DNA of 64,000 nt from Asterias amurensis. Taxonomy: Eukaryota > Echinodermata > Asteroidea > Forcipulatida > Asteriidae. Numbering within the stretch: the stretch's first letter is position 1; the number at the start of each line of letters is the position of its first letter. Under the pieces are notes generated by a model, which searched no databases, was not told where the DNA came from, and saw only the letters and a program-made list of their open reading frames with translations. Made by a program: the position numbers and the translations under genes. This document shows positions 55,301-64,000 of this stretch, piece after piece. The stretch is from the NCBI RefSeq assembly GCF_032118995.1, contig NC_092667.1, positions 9,204,357 to 9,268,356 on the forward strand, given 5' to 3'.

Positions 55301-58300
55301 TATCTGGAATCTGGTACATCCTTCCAGATCTTAGTAATAATGTGCTCTCCAGATATAGTCACTATAGAATTGATGACGGAAGACACAGTACTGTAAGTTA
55401 CAAACATAAGAAGAAACAGGCAAGTCTTTATACAAATAATTTTGCTTTTTTTCTTTTGTTGATCAATATAAATGCACCTCTGTAACAGATTAAACCTATT
55501 ATAATAAGTCTGCTTAAATTAACAATACTGAATTTGCAAAAAATAAAATTTGTTAAGATAAAGCCGCTTGGCTTGGTCATGCAGTACGCCAGAGGATGGT
55601 CTTGCTGCAGCAGTGCTTGATGGAACCCCCAGCTGGACACCATCGCAGGGTTGGAAGATCAAAACTCAGCTGGATCGACGGACTCACCAGGTGGTGGAGT
55701 GGCCTCAGCGTGGCTGAACTAACTGCGGCTGCCCTACAGCGAAGTAAAATCACTCCTGCACCAGCCACATACACAACCAAGGAGAAGTGAGCGGTTGTTG
55801 CGTCAACGTGCAGATGACGATGATTGATACTAAATTATGCATAATACTAATAGTTTAACCGAAAACTAATCTTACCTCAGCGCAGCACTGCACAGACCGG
55901 AGACAAGTAACCCCGGTACGCCAGGGTAAATATGAAACGTATCGAGGGCAAAGTATGGCAGCATCTTGAAAGAAATAAACGCAAACTATTATTGGTTTCT
56001 TTTCCCTGGGCTCAAGTGTTCGGCAAATTATGCAGAGCTACTTGTGCATGAACTTTTATCTCACTTTACTTGTCAATAGAATACCAGAGAAAATCACCAC
56101 TGCATATATAATTGCCATAATCGAAACAAGTTGTACTATTTTCGGTGCCTGCAATTGCTATTGCACTACACAACTCCTGGCGAACATAGTTTGTATTGTC
56201 AATGTTTTATGTTGGAACTAATAAACCAAATTTTTGCCGATTTGGAATTAAAGTAGGATTTAAATAATTTACATGATTTGAAATGGTTTATTAAAACAAA
56301 GACCATCACCGCCAAATGCTGAATTACAGTCGAATTACATAGAAAAAACAGTTACACACATTTCAAAGAATTACAAATACAAGAAAACAATCAAACATAA
56401 ACACAATTTTTCATAAGTTTATTTTACAAAGATAACAAAAACCAGAATATCAGCAAACATCAGGGGAATGCGACATTCAGTTTCCTTACCGTACCTCATC
56501 GCGAAATGTTATTAGTCCTTGTGTGAATGGGTCGCAGTCGACGTATTGGGCATACACACAGAGACCAGCCAAGCCACAGAATACAACCACAAGAAAACAG
56601 CCAAAGGTGTACACGCTGTAAGCTCTGGAAAAACAACATCGGTCAGTCGTTCAATATAAGAAAATTTAACATTAAGCACTATCTTTAATATTAAAGGGAC
56701 ACACCGGCTCACCGTTTACGCAATTTAGGGGTGTAGAATCATAATAATGTTTTTATAGATGGTTGCTGTAAAAACAATCATCAAAATGTTACGTTTTTAG
56801 CAAAAAAATGACTTTAAAAAACAAAGCTGCCATATAACAAGCTTCCATTACACGGACTCTTCGAGTGTGAATCTTACGTTAGATTTTTTACCATTATTAA
56901 CATTTTGTAGCGATAATTTGAATACATGATCTTTTTCGTCAATTATTCGTAAATAATTTTGTAAAAAAAAAAAAATTAAAATTTGGTTAAGTATGTTACT
57001 TTTAGACGTCTGAAAGTAAAACTAGCCCGAAAGGTCACGTGATTGTTTGTACCACTTTTTGGTTAGAACAATCACGAGACCTGCGTTTTTGTCTTAAAAT
57101 GCTCAAAAACGGCAAAATTTGATGATTTTTTTTAAGGACTATTCTTCTTCATTCCTGGAAGACCGTTGAAGTCATATCTTAGTCTCTTTTGTAGCCCAAA
57201 TAGCCCAATTCGGCCGGTGTGTCCCTTTAATACAAATAACTGAACTTGAAACAAATACCCCTTTTCTGTCAATAATAATATATTTTATTTGCTATAATAA
57301 CTATTTCCCTTTGCAGAGATCCGTTTTCTACACTTGCTCCTCATGTGTATTTTTAATATTATCCTACCTTTGATATAGTTGCATATGCAACTTGCTCTCT
57401 AATCCTACCCTATTTTCATGTTTCCCCCAATGTCTTATTAAATTGACATTATCATTTTAAATTGTAGGTTTTAATAATATCAAAGTCTTATATAGCGCAC
57501 GTATCTACCAAACAAGCTACTCAAGGCACCGAGTAAATACACACTTTCAGAAAAATAGGTTTTTGCAGTGGTGAATTGTGAGACCTAGTCTTGGTTCCAA
57601 GACCATTGGTGTTGCGCGGTCACACACAACCAACGTTCCGATTATGCACGGCAAAAACTGTACACGCTTGTAATGAACGAACGCTAGCGGGCGCTCTGTG
57701 AGAAACAAATACTATGTGAGACCCAAATATTTAGCACAGTTTAAGGTGCTATACGGTGCATACAGCAGCCACAGCCATGCCAGGAACACCAGGGCGAACC
57801 CCTTCTATTTTGATACACATGAGACAAACGGCTTTACGTCCAATCCGAAGGACGAATCAGTGGTTAAGTGTCTTGCTTAAGGACACAAGTGTCACGGCTT
57901 GGGATTCGAACCCACACTCTGCTGACCAGAAACACCAGAGTTTGAATTCGGTGCTCTTAACCGCTCGGTCACGACACTTAATATTATTGTTTGGACAATA
58001 TTGACAAATAAAAAGTCAGGTACATGTTGCTGATCTAGATATTAGTTACAGATATGACTCGCTTTACTTACATATTTGCAGTTTTAATATCTTTGCACGT
58101 GATGTACCGTTGGACTTGGTACTGTAGAATACACTGTGATGGCATCCATCCAAACAAGTTGCCAAACAGTGCAGTCCAAAATGTCAAATACTCCGTAGGA
58201 TCGAAAGAAAAACTGTATGGAATTCAACGTTCAACACAATTTTATGAAGCTTTATATGCTATATAAATTTAAAGACAGAGGACACAATTGGTAATTGTCA

Positions 58301-61300
58301 AAGACAGTCTTCTCATTAATTTTGGTGTATCTGAAATGATGCATAAAATTAAAAAAACGGCGAAAACTTGAGCTCAATTGGTTCGTCGAAGTTGCGAGAT
58401 ATAAATGAAAATGATAAAACAACAAAAAACAACCCTTATCTGGTTACACGAAGGCGTGTGTGCTTATGCTTGATTTCGTGACCTCAAATTCTAAATCTGA
58501 GGTCTCGAAATCAAATTCGTGGAAAATTACTTCTTTCTCGAAAACTACGTCACTTCAGAGGGAGCCGTTTCTCACAGTATGTTATACTATCAACCTCTCC
58601 CCATTGCTCGTTACTAAGTGAGGTTTTATGTTATAAATTATTATGAATAATTACCAACAGTGTCCACTGCCTTTAAAGGACACACGTTGCCTCGGATCGG
58701 GCAAGTTGGTATTTGAAAAGCGTTTGTAACCGTTTCTTCTTACAAATGCATATGGTTCGAAAGTTTGTTTCTAAGTATACTTGTGCGATTCATTGTATTC
58801 TATAGAATACAATGAACCGCACAAATATGCATCAGAGTTGTATGGTTTTCCTCTTACTTTCAGAACTAACACGGTCGGCCACTTTTTGGAGTACACAATC
58901 TGATTCTAGAAAATGGCGTGTTAGTTCACCTTTTGAACGAGAAACCACGCAATTTTGAGGCAGGGTTGTGTGGATCATTGTATTCTACATTGGAAACAAC
59001 TTTCTAACAAATTGCATTTTATATAAGAAACGATTCCAATCAATATTTAGTAGTCCAACTCGCCCGATCCAATGCAACGTTTCCCTTTAAAGGCAGTGGA
59101 CACTATTGGTAATTGTCAAAATACTAGCCCTCACAGTTGGTTTATCTCAACATATGCATACAATAACAAACCTATGAAAATTTGAAAAGTTGCGAGATAA
59201 CAATGAAATAAAAAAAACCACCCTTGTCACACGACGTTGTGTGCGTTTAGATGGTTGTTTTCGGGACCTTAAATTCTAAATCTGAGGTCTCGAAATTAAA
59301 TTCGTGGACAATTACTTCATTCTCGAAAACTATGGCACTTCAGAGGGGGCCGTTTCTCACAATGACCTTCAACCTCTCCCCTTTACTCGTCACCAAACAA
59401 GGTTTTATGCTAATAATTATTTGAGTAATTACCTATAGTGTCCACTGCCTAAAACGCAGAGTTCTGTACACAAAAACTACATGCGTTTTTATATTTCAAA
59501 AGTGGACGTTCTTAGCGTAAAGGTTGTTTAATAACGTTTCAATGTAACATGATTCAACAGCTGAGGAAAAGACAGCACGTACTTGAAGAGGTCGAGTCTG
59601 CCGCCCTCTTCGCCTATTTCCCAAACTCGACCCAATCCAATGGTTGATGAGGAGATAACCACAGCCCCAACCACCGGTGAAAAAATGAGGAACATCTGGA
59701 AACAGTCCGCCCACAAGACCGCTTTGATGCCACCCTACAAACACCGTAACAAATAAACGTAATACCAGTTGGATTCAATGAAGAACAGGACGAAGAAGAA
59801 GAAAAAAAAAACTAATGTAAAACAACTGAGGTATAACCAAACAAAGTCATTGCACTGTTTGCACCTATTTCAAAATGTTTTTCAGGTCAATGTAACAATC
59901 ACAACCAAGTTACCAACACCGACTAACACCTGGACACCCACAGTAAACAGAAACATATGAGAAAATACAACTCAGCATTTTGCAAATAAAAAACAATTTT
60001 CTGATGTAGTTTCCGCCCCATTGCATATTGGAGACTTTTCGTTTTCGACGACGGATGGTTCTGCGACGGTAAAGATGACATTTGGCGTCATCTGCGCACG
60101 CGTCGGTTTTGAGGACGGTCGTCCTTCAATTTCTACGACAGTACTTGGGATGAATCTTCGTGGTGCTGAAACGACAACAGGGACTTTTCGTTTTCGACGA
60201 CGGATGGTTCTGCGACGGTTGTTCAGCTAAACGTTGTCGTTTTCAGCACAACGAAGATTCATCCCAAGTACTGCCGTAGAAATTGAGGGACGACCGTCCT
60301 CAAAGCGGACGCATGCGCAGATGACGCCAAATGTCATCTTCACCGTCGCAGAACCATCCGTCGTCGAAAACGAAAAGTCCCCTAACGTTTAGCTGAACAA
60401 CCGTCGCAGAACCATCCGTCGACGAAAACGAAAAGTGCCTATTGACCAATCACAACCGACGAAGGTCCGACATGCGTGCGCGTATGCTTGGCGCGCGCGG
60501 CAGAATTGTGCAGAACGGCATTCGAGAGCCACACTTCTTGCTCACACGTGCGTCGTTGGCGGAGCCTACTGGATCGGTCTATTTGCAAGGAAGTATCTCG
60601 AATGGGAGTGGAACCCTCTCCTCAGCAAGTGTCCCATGATATTATGATAGCAAAACAGGTACACAACTAAGGAGTTATCCAAAGCTGGACAACCTCAAAC
60701 AATAACAGACAGTGCTTTATTCAAAGGCTTGTCTTCATCAAACCGGTTCTTTAAACAGCTACTTGTGAGTGATTTTTGTTTTAAACGCGGGAATGCTACT
60801 TGTTTAGGACGTGTTTGTTGACCATATGAAATATTGATATTGATATCAAAATGATTATACTTTTACGTCAAGCTTGGGAGTTTGCTCCATTATACCGCCA
60901 TGCTGCAACAAAGCAGCTATTGGAGCTCATGACGTAACATGATTGATGACGTAACAGAGCTTTTCGTGAAACTTTCTGAACAGCACCGTATATAAGGGTA
61001 TTCAAAATGGTTATTTTTACACAACTAAAATCTATTAATACGTATGTGAACTCATTTCCTTAATGATTGCATTTCTTTTTAAAGACACTGGATTTCAAGG
61101 TCCCTACTTCAAGCACTTCATAAAGCACACAACTTCGTGTGACAAGGGTGTTTTTTCTTCCATTATTATCTCGCAACTTCGACGACCAACTGAGTTCAAA
61201 TTGTCACAGATTTGTTATTTTATGCAATGTTGAGGTACAGCAAGTGAGAAGACTGGTCTTTGACAATTACCAAAGGTGTCCTGTGTCTTAAATGAGTTCG

Positions 61301-63250
61301 CAGCAAAGATCACGAATAGCTCTTTCCGTTCAAGTAGGTCTTCAAGCTGTACTTTTGTGGTTATTTGGAATTATTTAGGCGGCACAATATTGGTTCTTAC
61401 CACCGCTGTGTAGAAAGTACACACTCCGGAAAGAATCATTACGCTGGCGAAGAAACTCAAATCTGAAACTGTAATTACAAATTGTAATTTAAAAGGTAAA
61501 TCAAGATGAATTTGGCTCTCTGCCATTAGGTAACAACTTTTCTGAGTGTATTTTCGAGTTTATTATTATTTTGCTTGACATAGAGAACTCAAATTATTCC
61601 CGGAAAGTTAGATTTAGCCTTCGCTTCTTAAATTGTTTCTCTGTGAAGTGCTTTGAGCGTCTTTTATGCCAACTTTGGCGCTGTAGTATAAGTGTTCGTT
61701 ATTATTATTATTAAGTTAGGTTCAAACTTGGCTTAAAGTCACCTGGAAGTGGTATTTTTTCAAAATAAAGCTTTTGTCACTAATATATGTGTTTTGAAGA
61801 GTGGAATGTGAATAAACAGTTAACTAAGGTTTTAAACAATCAGTTCTTATGTTATTTACAAATTTAAGAGTAGACCCCGGCCCGCGAGTGCGCTGTTCGT
61901 GACATCAATCGAGGCAGACTTTGCCTGTAATGCGTTGAGTAAACACAATTACAAAGTACATGTACGGACCATTAGTCGTGAGTTTGTACGTTTCAAAAAA
62001 GATTTTTTTTTTTTTTTTTTTTTTTTCCGGCAATGCCGACCAGGTGTATTGCTGCTGAATGCAACAAAACACTTTTTGAAATGTACCAACTCACGACTTG
62101 GACGTACATGTACTTTGCTCGTGTGTTTACTATACGCATTGCAGGCAAAGTCTGCCTCGATTGACGTCACAAAAGGGGTAGGCGGAGTCAGCCCCCAAAA
62201 CAACTTTATATATTTTTTAAACATATAAATCGTGACAATTACTAAAATAATAGTTTTATTGTGAGTAAGCATATACTCTTATGTTTGAAAGAATAAAGAT
62301 TCTATTTCCAGGTGACTTTAATAATTATGATATGAACATAGTTCTATAATTAAGTCAAATTTTCCAACCAAAACCAAACAACATATTATTATTATTAATG
62401 GTACGTTCATTTGAACCATGAAACAATCAACAGATGAGGCTGACATTATTCAAGTTTACACATAGTTACGAATCTATAAATTAAGCAAAAACGTCACTCT
62501 ACTCGTTTGTTTTGTTAAATCCCAACTAAATAAAAAGCGTATCTTATATTTTATACATTTTGTTTGGGGGGGGGGGGGGGGTTGAAAGAACTAGGAGAGG
62601 GGAAAACCGCAATAAAAAGAGAGGGATACATAATTCCGTTCCCTCGAATGAGTGACGAGGGCACGAACATCACCGGGGCCTTTTAGGACAGAAATGTTAA
62701 AATTCTGAAAAAGTACCGACCATCAATCGTCGTTTTATTGTCATGTTATTTTACTTAAAGGCAGTGGACACTAAAATAATAGTACTCAAAATATTAATTA
62801 GCATAAAACCTAACTTGGTGACGATTAATGGGGAGAGGTTGACGGTATAAAACGTTGTGAGAAACGGCTCCCTCTGAAGTGCCATAGTTTTTAATAAAGA
62901 TGTAATTTTCCACAAATTTGATTTCGAGACCTCAGATTAAGAATTATTTTGAGGTCTCGAAATCAACCATCTCAAAGCACACAAGTTCGTTTCATAAGAT
63001 AGTTGTTTTCTTTCATTATTGTCTCGCAACATAGACGACCAAGTGAGGTCAAATTTTCACAGGTTTGTTATTTTATGCATTATGTTGAGATACACCAAGT
63101 GACAGTCTTTGACAACTGCCAATAGTGTCCACTCTCTTTAAGACATTAAAAAAAGAAGAAAAAAAAAAAAGTTTTTAGGTATTTTACAACCTTATTACCC
63201 GTAGTCAAGACGATGCTTGCGGCAAATGTAGCTATTCCACAGTGAAATAT
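49366..63250 (-). CDS. SLC5-family sodium/solute symporter, C-terminal 520 aa (partial)
   Basis: Thirteen minus-strand exons: 63250-63199, 61462-61401, 59734-59583, 58212-58072, 56624-56495, 55964-55876, 55390-55278, 54767-54700, 54079-53993, 52676-52396, 51633-51539, 50559-50396 and 49494-49366. They total 1563 coding bases with every phase matching. Landmarks: CTFYTAV, GGIKAVLWADCFQ, VQRYITC, YAQYVDCDP, LPYFALDTF, PGVPGLL, STVSS, GSTNGPVMGVF and ALVGFICGIT. This is the pattern of the SLC5A8/5A12/5A6 branch (monocarboxylate or multivitamin/iodide co-transport with Na+). The large extracellular loop (exon 52676-52396) has several NxT sites. The C-terminus ends TTV, a class I PDZ ligand. About 100 N-terminal residues must lie right of 64000. 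The donors after 56495 (GTACGG) and 50396 (GTTTGT) are weak but needed for phase. The substrate cannot be told. Confidence 0.9.
51093..51475. mobile_element. TTAA MITE with AGGGAAGG ends, family-1 interior
   Basis: Interior like family 1 but termini AGGGAAGGTACCGT and AACGTGTTCCTTCCCT. A subfamily with exchanged ends, in a symporter intron. Confidence 0.75.
51769..52140. mobile_element. MITE family 3
   Basis: Full-length; the left TTAA is mutated to TTTAGG, the right is intact. Confidence 0.85.
52730..53670. repeat. Minisatellite, unit about 58-65 bases
   Basis: More than a dozen imperfect units, each with TGGATATTGGACATTCCCGT, GTTTTGTACAGTGAATGT and CTTGTACATCGAT. Some units join into higher-order pairs separated by AACGGCCTATTAGATACTGG. 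It fills the symporter intron between exons 54079-53993 and 52676-52396. Reading frames inside are repeat artefacts. Confidence 0.92.
54115..54265 (-). mobile_element. tRNA-derived SINE bounded by inverted repeats
   Basis: Starts TTAATTTTGGTTTTTACCCA and ends with its reverse complement, yet contains a good tRNA B-box (GGGTTCGAATCCCAC on the minus strand) and the block shared with 44140-44335. Confidence 0.65.
54342..54617. mobile_element. MITE family 1, left-truncated
   Basis: The right two-thirds of the element with an intact CACTGCCT-TTAA end, in a symporter intron. Confidence 0.85.
55108..55263. mobile_element. Short MITE beside a symporter exon
   Basis: Arms GGAACGCTTGGTGGCAGCAG and GCTGCCACCTAGCGTTCC, meeting through ACTTACCAGGTAA blocks. 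It ends 15 bases before the donor of exon 55390-55278. A half copy lies at 63690-63780. Confidence 0.75.
55564..55830 (+). mobile_element. LINE 3' fragment (end of reverse transcriptase ORF)
   Basis: A frame reads PPAGHHRRVGRSKLSWIDG and then TRWWSGLSVAEL, the familiar tail of LINE ORF2 (WLGH...R.P.GRRRVGRPK..W.D) with the upstream LGHAVRQRM-like part frame-shifted. Heavily 5'-truncated, antisense to the symporter gene. Confidence 0.75.
56691..57230. mobile_element. TTAA MITE family 5
   Basis: 540 bases, TTAA on both sides, ends AGGGACACACCGGC and GCCGGTGTGTCCCT. Only copy in the window. Confidence 0.85.
57478..57980 (-). mobile_element. tRNA-derived SINE, full length
   Basis: Minus strand: head GTGTCGTGACCGAGCGG, B-box GGGTTCGAATCCC, body, then TTGGTAGATACGTGCGCTAT and an AT-rich tail. 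Same family as 18268-18702, longer body. Confidence 0.85.
58269..58676. mobile_element. MITE family 1 (first of three in a row)
   Basis: Full-length; its right TTAA (58673-58676) is also the left TTAA of the next element. Confidence 0.88.
58673..59090. mobile_element. MITE family 2, diverged (second of three)
   Basis: Ends AGGACACACGTTGCCTCGGA and TTGGATCGGG-type; interior arms weaker than in other copies. Its right TTAA is 59087-59090. Confidence 0.82.
59087..59453. mobile_element. MITE family 1 (third of three)
   Basis: Starts at the shared TTAA; the right end is slightly mutated (CACTGCCTAAAA). About 130 bases from the symporter exon 59734-59583. Confidence 0.85.
60025..60445. mobile_element. 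Large fold-back element
   Basis: A left arm of about 190 bases (CTTTTCGTTTTCGACGACGG to GTGCTGAAACGACAAC) is followed by its near-exact reverse complement; the terminal block GACGGATGGTTCTGCGACGG occurs four times. Very CpG-rich compared with its surroundings. Confidence 0.85.
60446..61078. other. Intron sequence, nothing recognised
   Basis: Several short frames overlap at 60435-60670 but none has support; they look like chance frames in GC-rich sequence. Confidence 0.4.
61079..61290. mobile_element. MITE family 1, internally deleted
   Basis: Left end short, right half complete. It ends about 110 bases from symporter exon 61462-61401. Confidence 0.75.
61733..62321 (+). mobile_element. THAP element derivative (Kolobok-like), TTAA target
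   Basis: Perfect TTAA on both sides and ends AGTCACCTGGAA / TTCCAGGTGACT, with long inverted arms. The centre keeps MPTRCIAAECNKT, the start of the same THAP frame as at 9501, then returns into the right arm. It shows the uninterrupted site for the MITE nested in the 9.2-kb element. Confidence 0.75.
62754..63141. mobile_element. MITE family 1
   Basis: Full-length; TTAA ends, right terminus slightly changed. Lies 58 bases from the symporter exon 63250-63199. Confidence 0.85.
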
Positions 63251-63689
63251 CTAAAACAAGATACACTAAATAGATGTAATCATGTAAATAGATGTTATCA
63301 TTAAAAAGCGTAAATTTACAAAATATTATAAGAGAGTTTGAAAAATCCATACTTTAATGCTGCTATAGCAAGAATAATCGATACGAAGTGACGGTGAAAG
63401 GTACATAAGAAGTCTGCACTAAGACCCATTCCCTCCTTCAATAATCGACGTGTCCATAGATGAAAACAATTTCCGTGTGAGTGGTACTTCGGTTTTACCA
63501 CAATGCATTGTTGCATTTCGTAGTTTAATGGCTTTTAAATTTTAGTAGATTCAAGACAAAAAAACGATTATCAGCATAGTTCAAACCTCACAAGTTTCCA
63601 CAAATGAAAGCTATAATGAAATTTGTATAAACATAGGCGCCGTTTTCTTTGATTTTTAGCGGTTACATGTACATAAATCGTGCTACTTT

Positions 63690-63780
63690 GTGAAATGTGA
63701 GACTGTTGGGAACACTAGGTGGCAGCAAACTTACTTGGTAAAGCCATTGTTCTCCAAATTGTGCTCATGCTCAGCTAGAA
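63690..63780. mobile_element. Half of the short MITE of 55108-55263
   Basis: Shares GGGAACACTAGGTGGCAGCA and ACTTACTTGGTAA-type sequence with the arm at 55220-55260, without a second arm. Confidence 0.6.
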
Positions 63781-63784
63781 ATAT

Positions 63785-63999
63785 TGGGTGCGTTCGTTTA
63801 ACTTCCCTGGGTCTACCCCGCGGTGCTGACTCGGGTGAGCCCCTAAAATGACAAGAGCTAATCGAACGATCACTCACCGCTCAATGACGTCATGAACCTG
63901 GGGCCAGCCCCCAAGTGACCCACTCCAAAAGCGGGGCAATGTGGGCTGACCCGGGTGAGCCCAGTCCGGGTTGACCCAAAGCTAAAAGAACGCACCCAT
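63785..63999. mobile_element. MITE at the window edge
   Basis: Inverted ends GGGTGCGTTCG and GAACGCACCC with GACCCGGGTGAGCCC-type inner repeats. The 5-bp termini and short length are MITE-like; hAT origin is possible but not shown. Confidence 0.7.
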
Positions 64000-64000
64000 T

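Noticed and set aside
63316-63516. 66-codon minus-strand frame as a further symporter exon
   Set aside because: The peptide does not resemble the expected N-terminal SLC5 helices and no phase-compatible splice pair was found.

Overview
The window looks like nuclear DNA of a marine invertebrate deuterostome, most likely an echinoderm such as a sea star. That is inference from AT-rich, intron-rich genes, very dense miniature inverted-repeat transposons (MITEs) and tRNA-derived SINEs; I could not run a search. Nothing bacterial or viral was seen. It holds five complete protein-coding genes, one C-terminal part of a gene, one broken gene relic, and dozens of transposon copies.

Layout. 0.27-8.7 kb is a tandem segmental duplication: two single-exon class A GPCR genes (about 96% identical) about 4.29 kb apart. 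The first unit ends in a relic of the 3' part of the neighbouring P450 gene and a 430-bp trinucleotide array. 8.1-12.8 kb (minus) is a complete four-exon CYP2-clan cytochrome P450 (505 aa). 15.0-28.2 kb (plus) is a ten-coding-exon GH65 hydrolase, the orthologue of protein-glucosylgalactosylhydroxylysine glucosidase (PGGHG/ATHL1), 727 aa, with a visible TATA promoter, a 5' UTR exon and a signal peptide. 31.2-34.0 kb (minus) is a three-exon, 184-aa protein with a signal peptide and a PPPDE/DeSI-like catalytic His-Cys pair; this is the most unusual gene here. 37.0-38.8 kb (plus) is a two-exon membrane protein with three Ig domains. 38.8-49.3 kb has no gene I can support and is mostly transposon debris. 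49.4-63.25 kb (minus) carries the last 13 exons (520 aa) of an SLC5 sodium/solute symporter; its N-terminus lies beyond the right edge.

Repeats. At least six MITE families begin AG and end CT inside TTAA target sites; several are joined end to end through a single shared TTAA. A related element pair (9.2 kb and 61.7 kb) still encodes the start of a THAP domain, which with TTAA targets points to the Kolobok superfamily as the probable source. A second group with CAG/CTG targets (Harbinger-like) has inserted into the first, and SINEs have inserted into both, giving a relative order of events. The genes are independent transcription units on both strands and show no sign of a shared pathway; exon phases were checked at every junction and keep the reading frame open.
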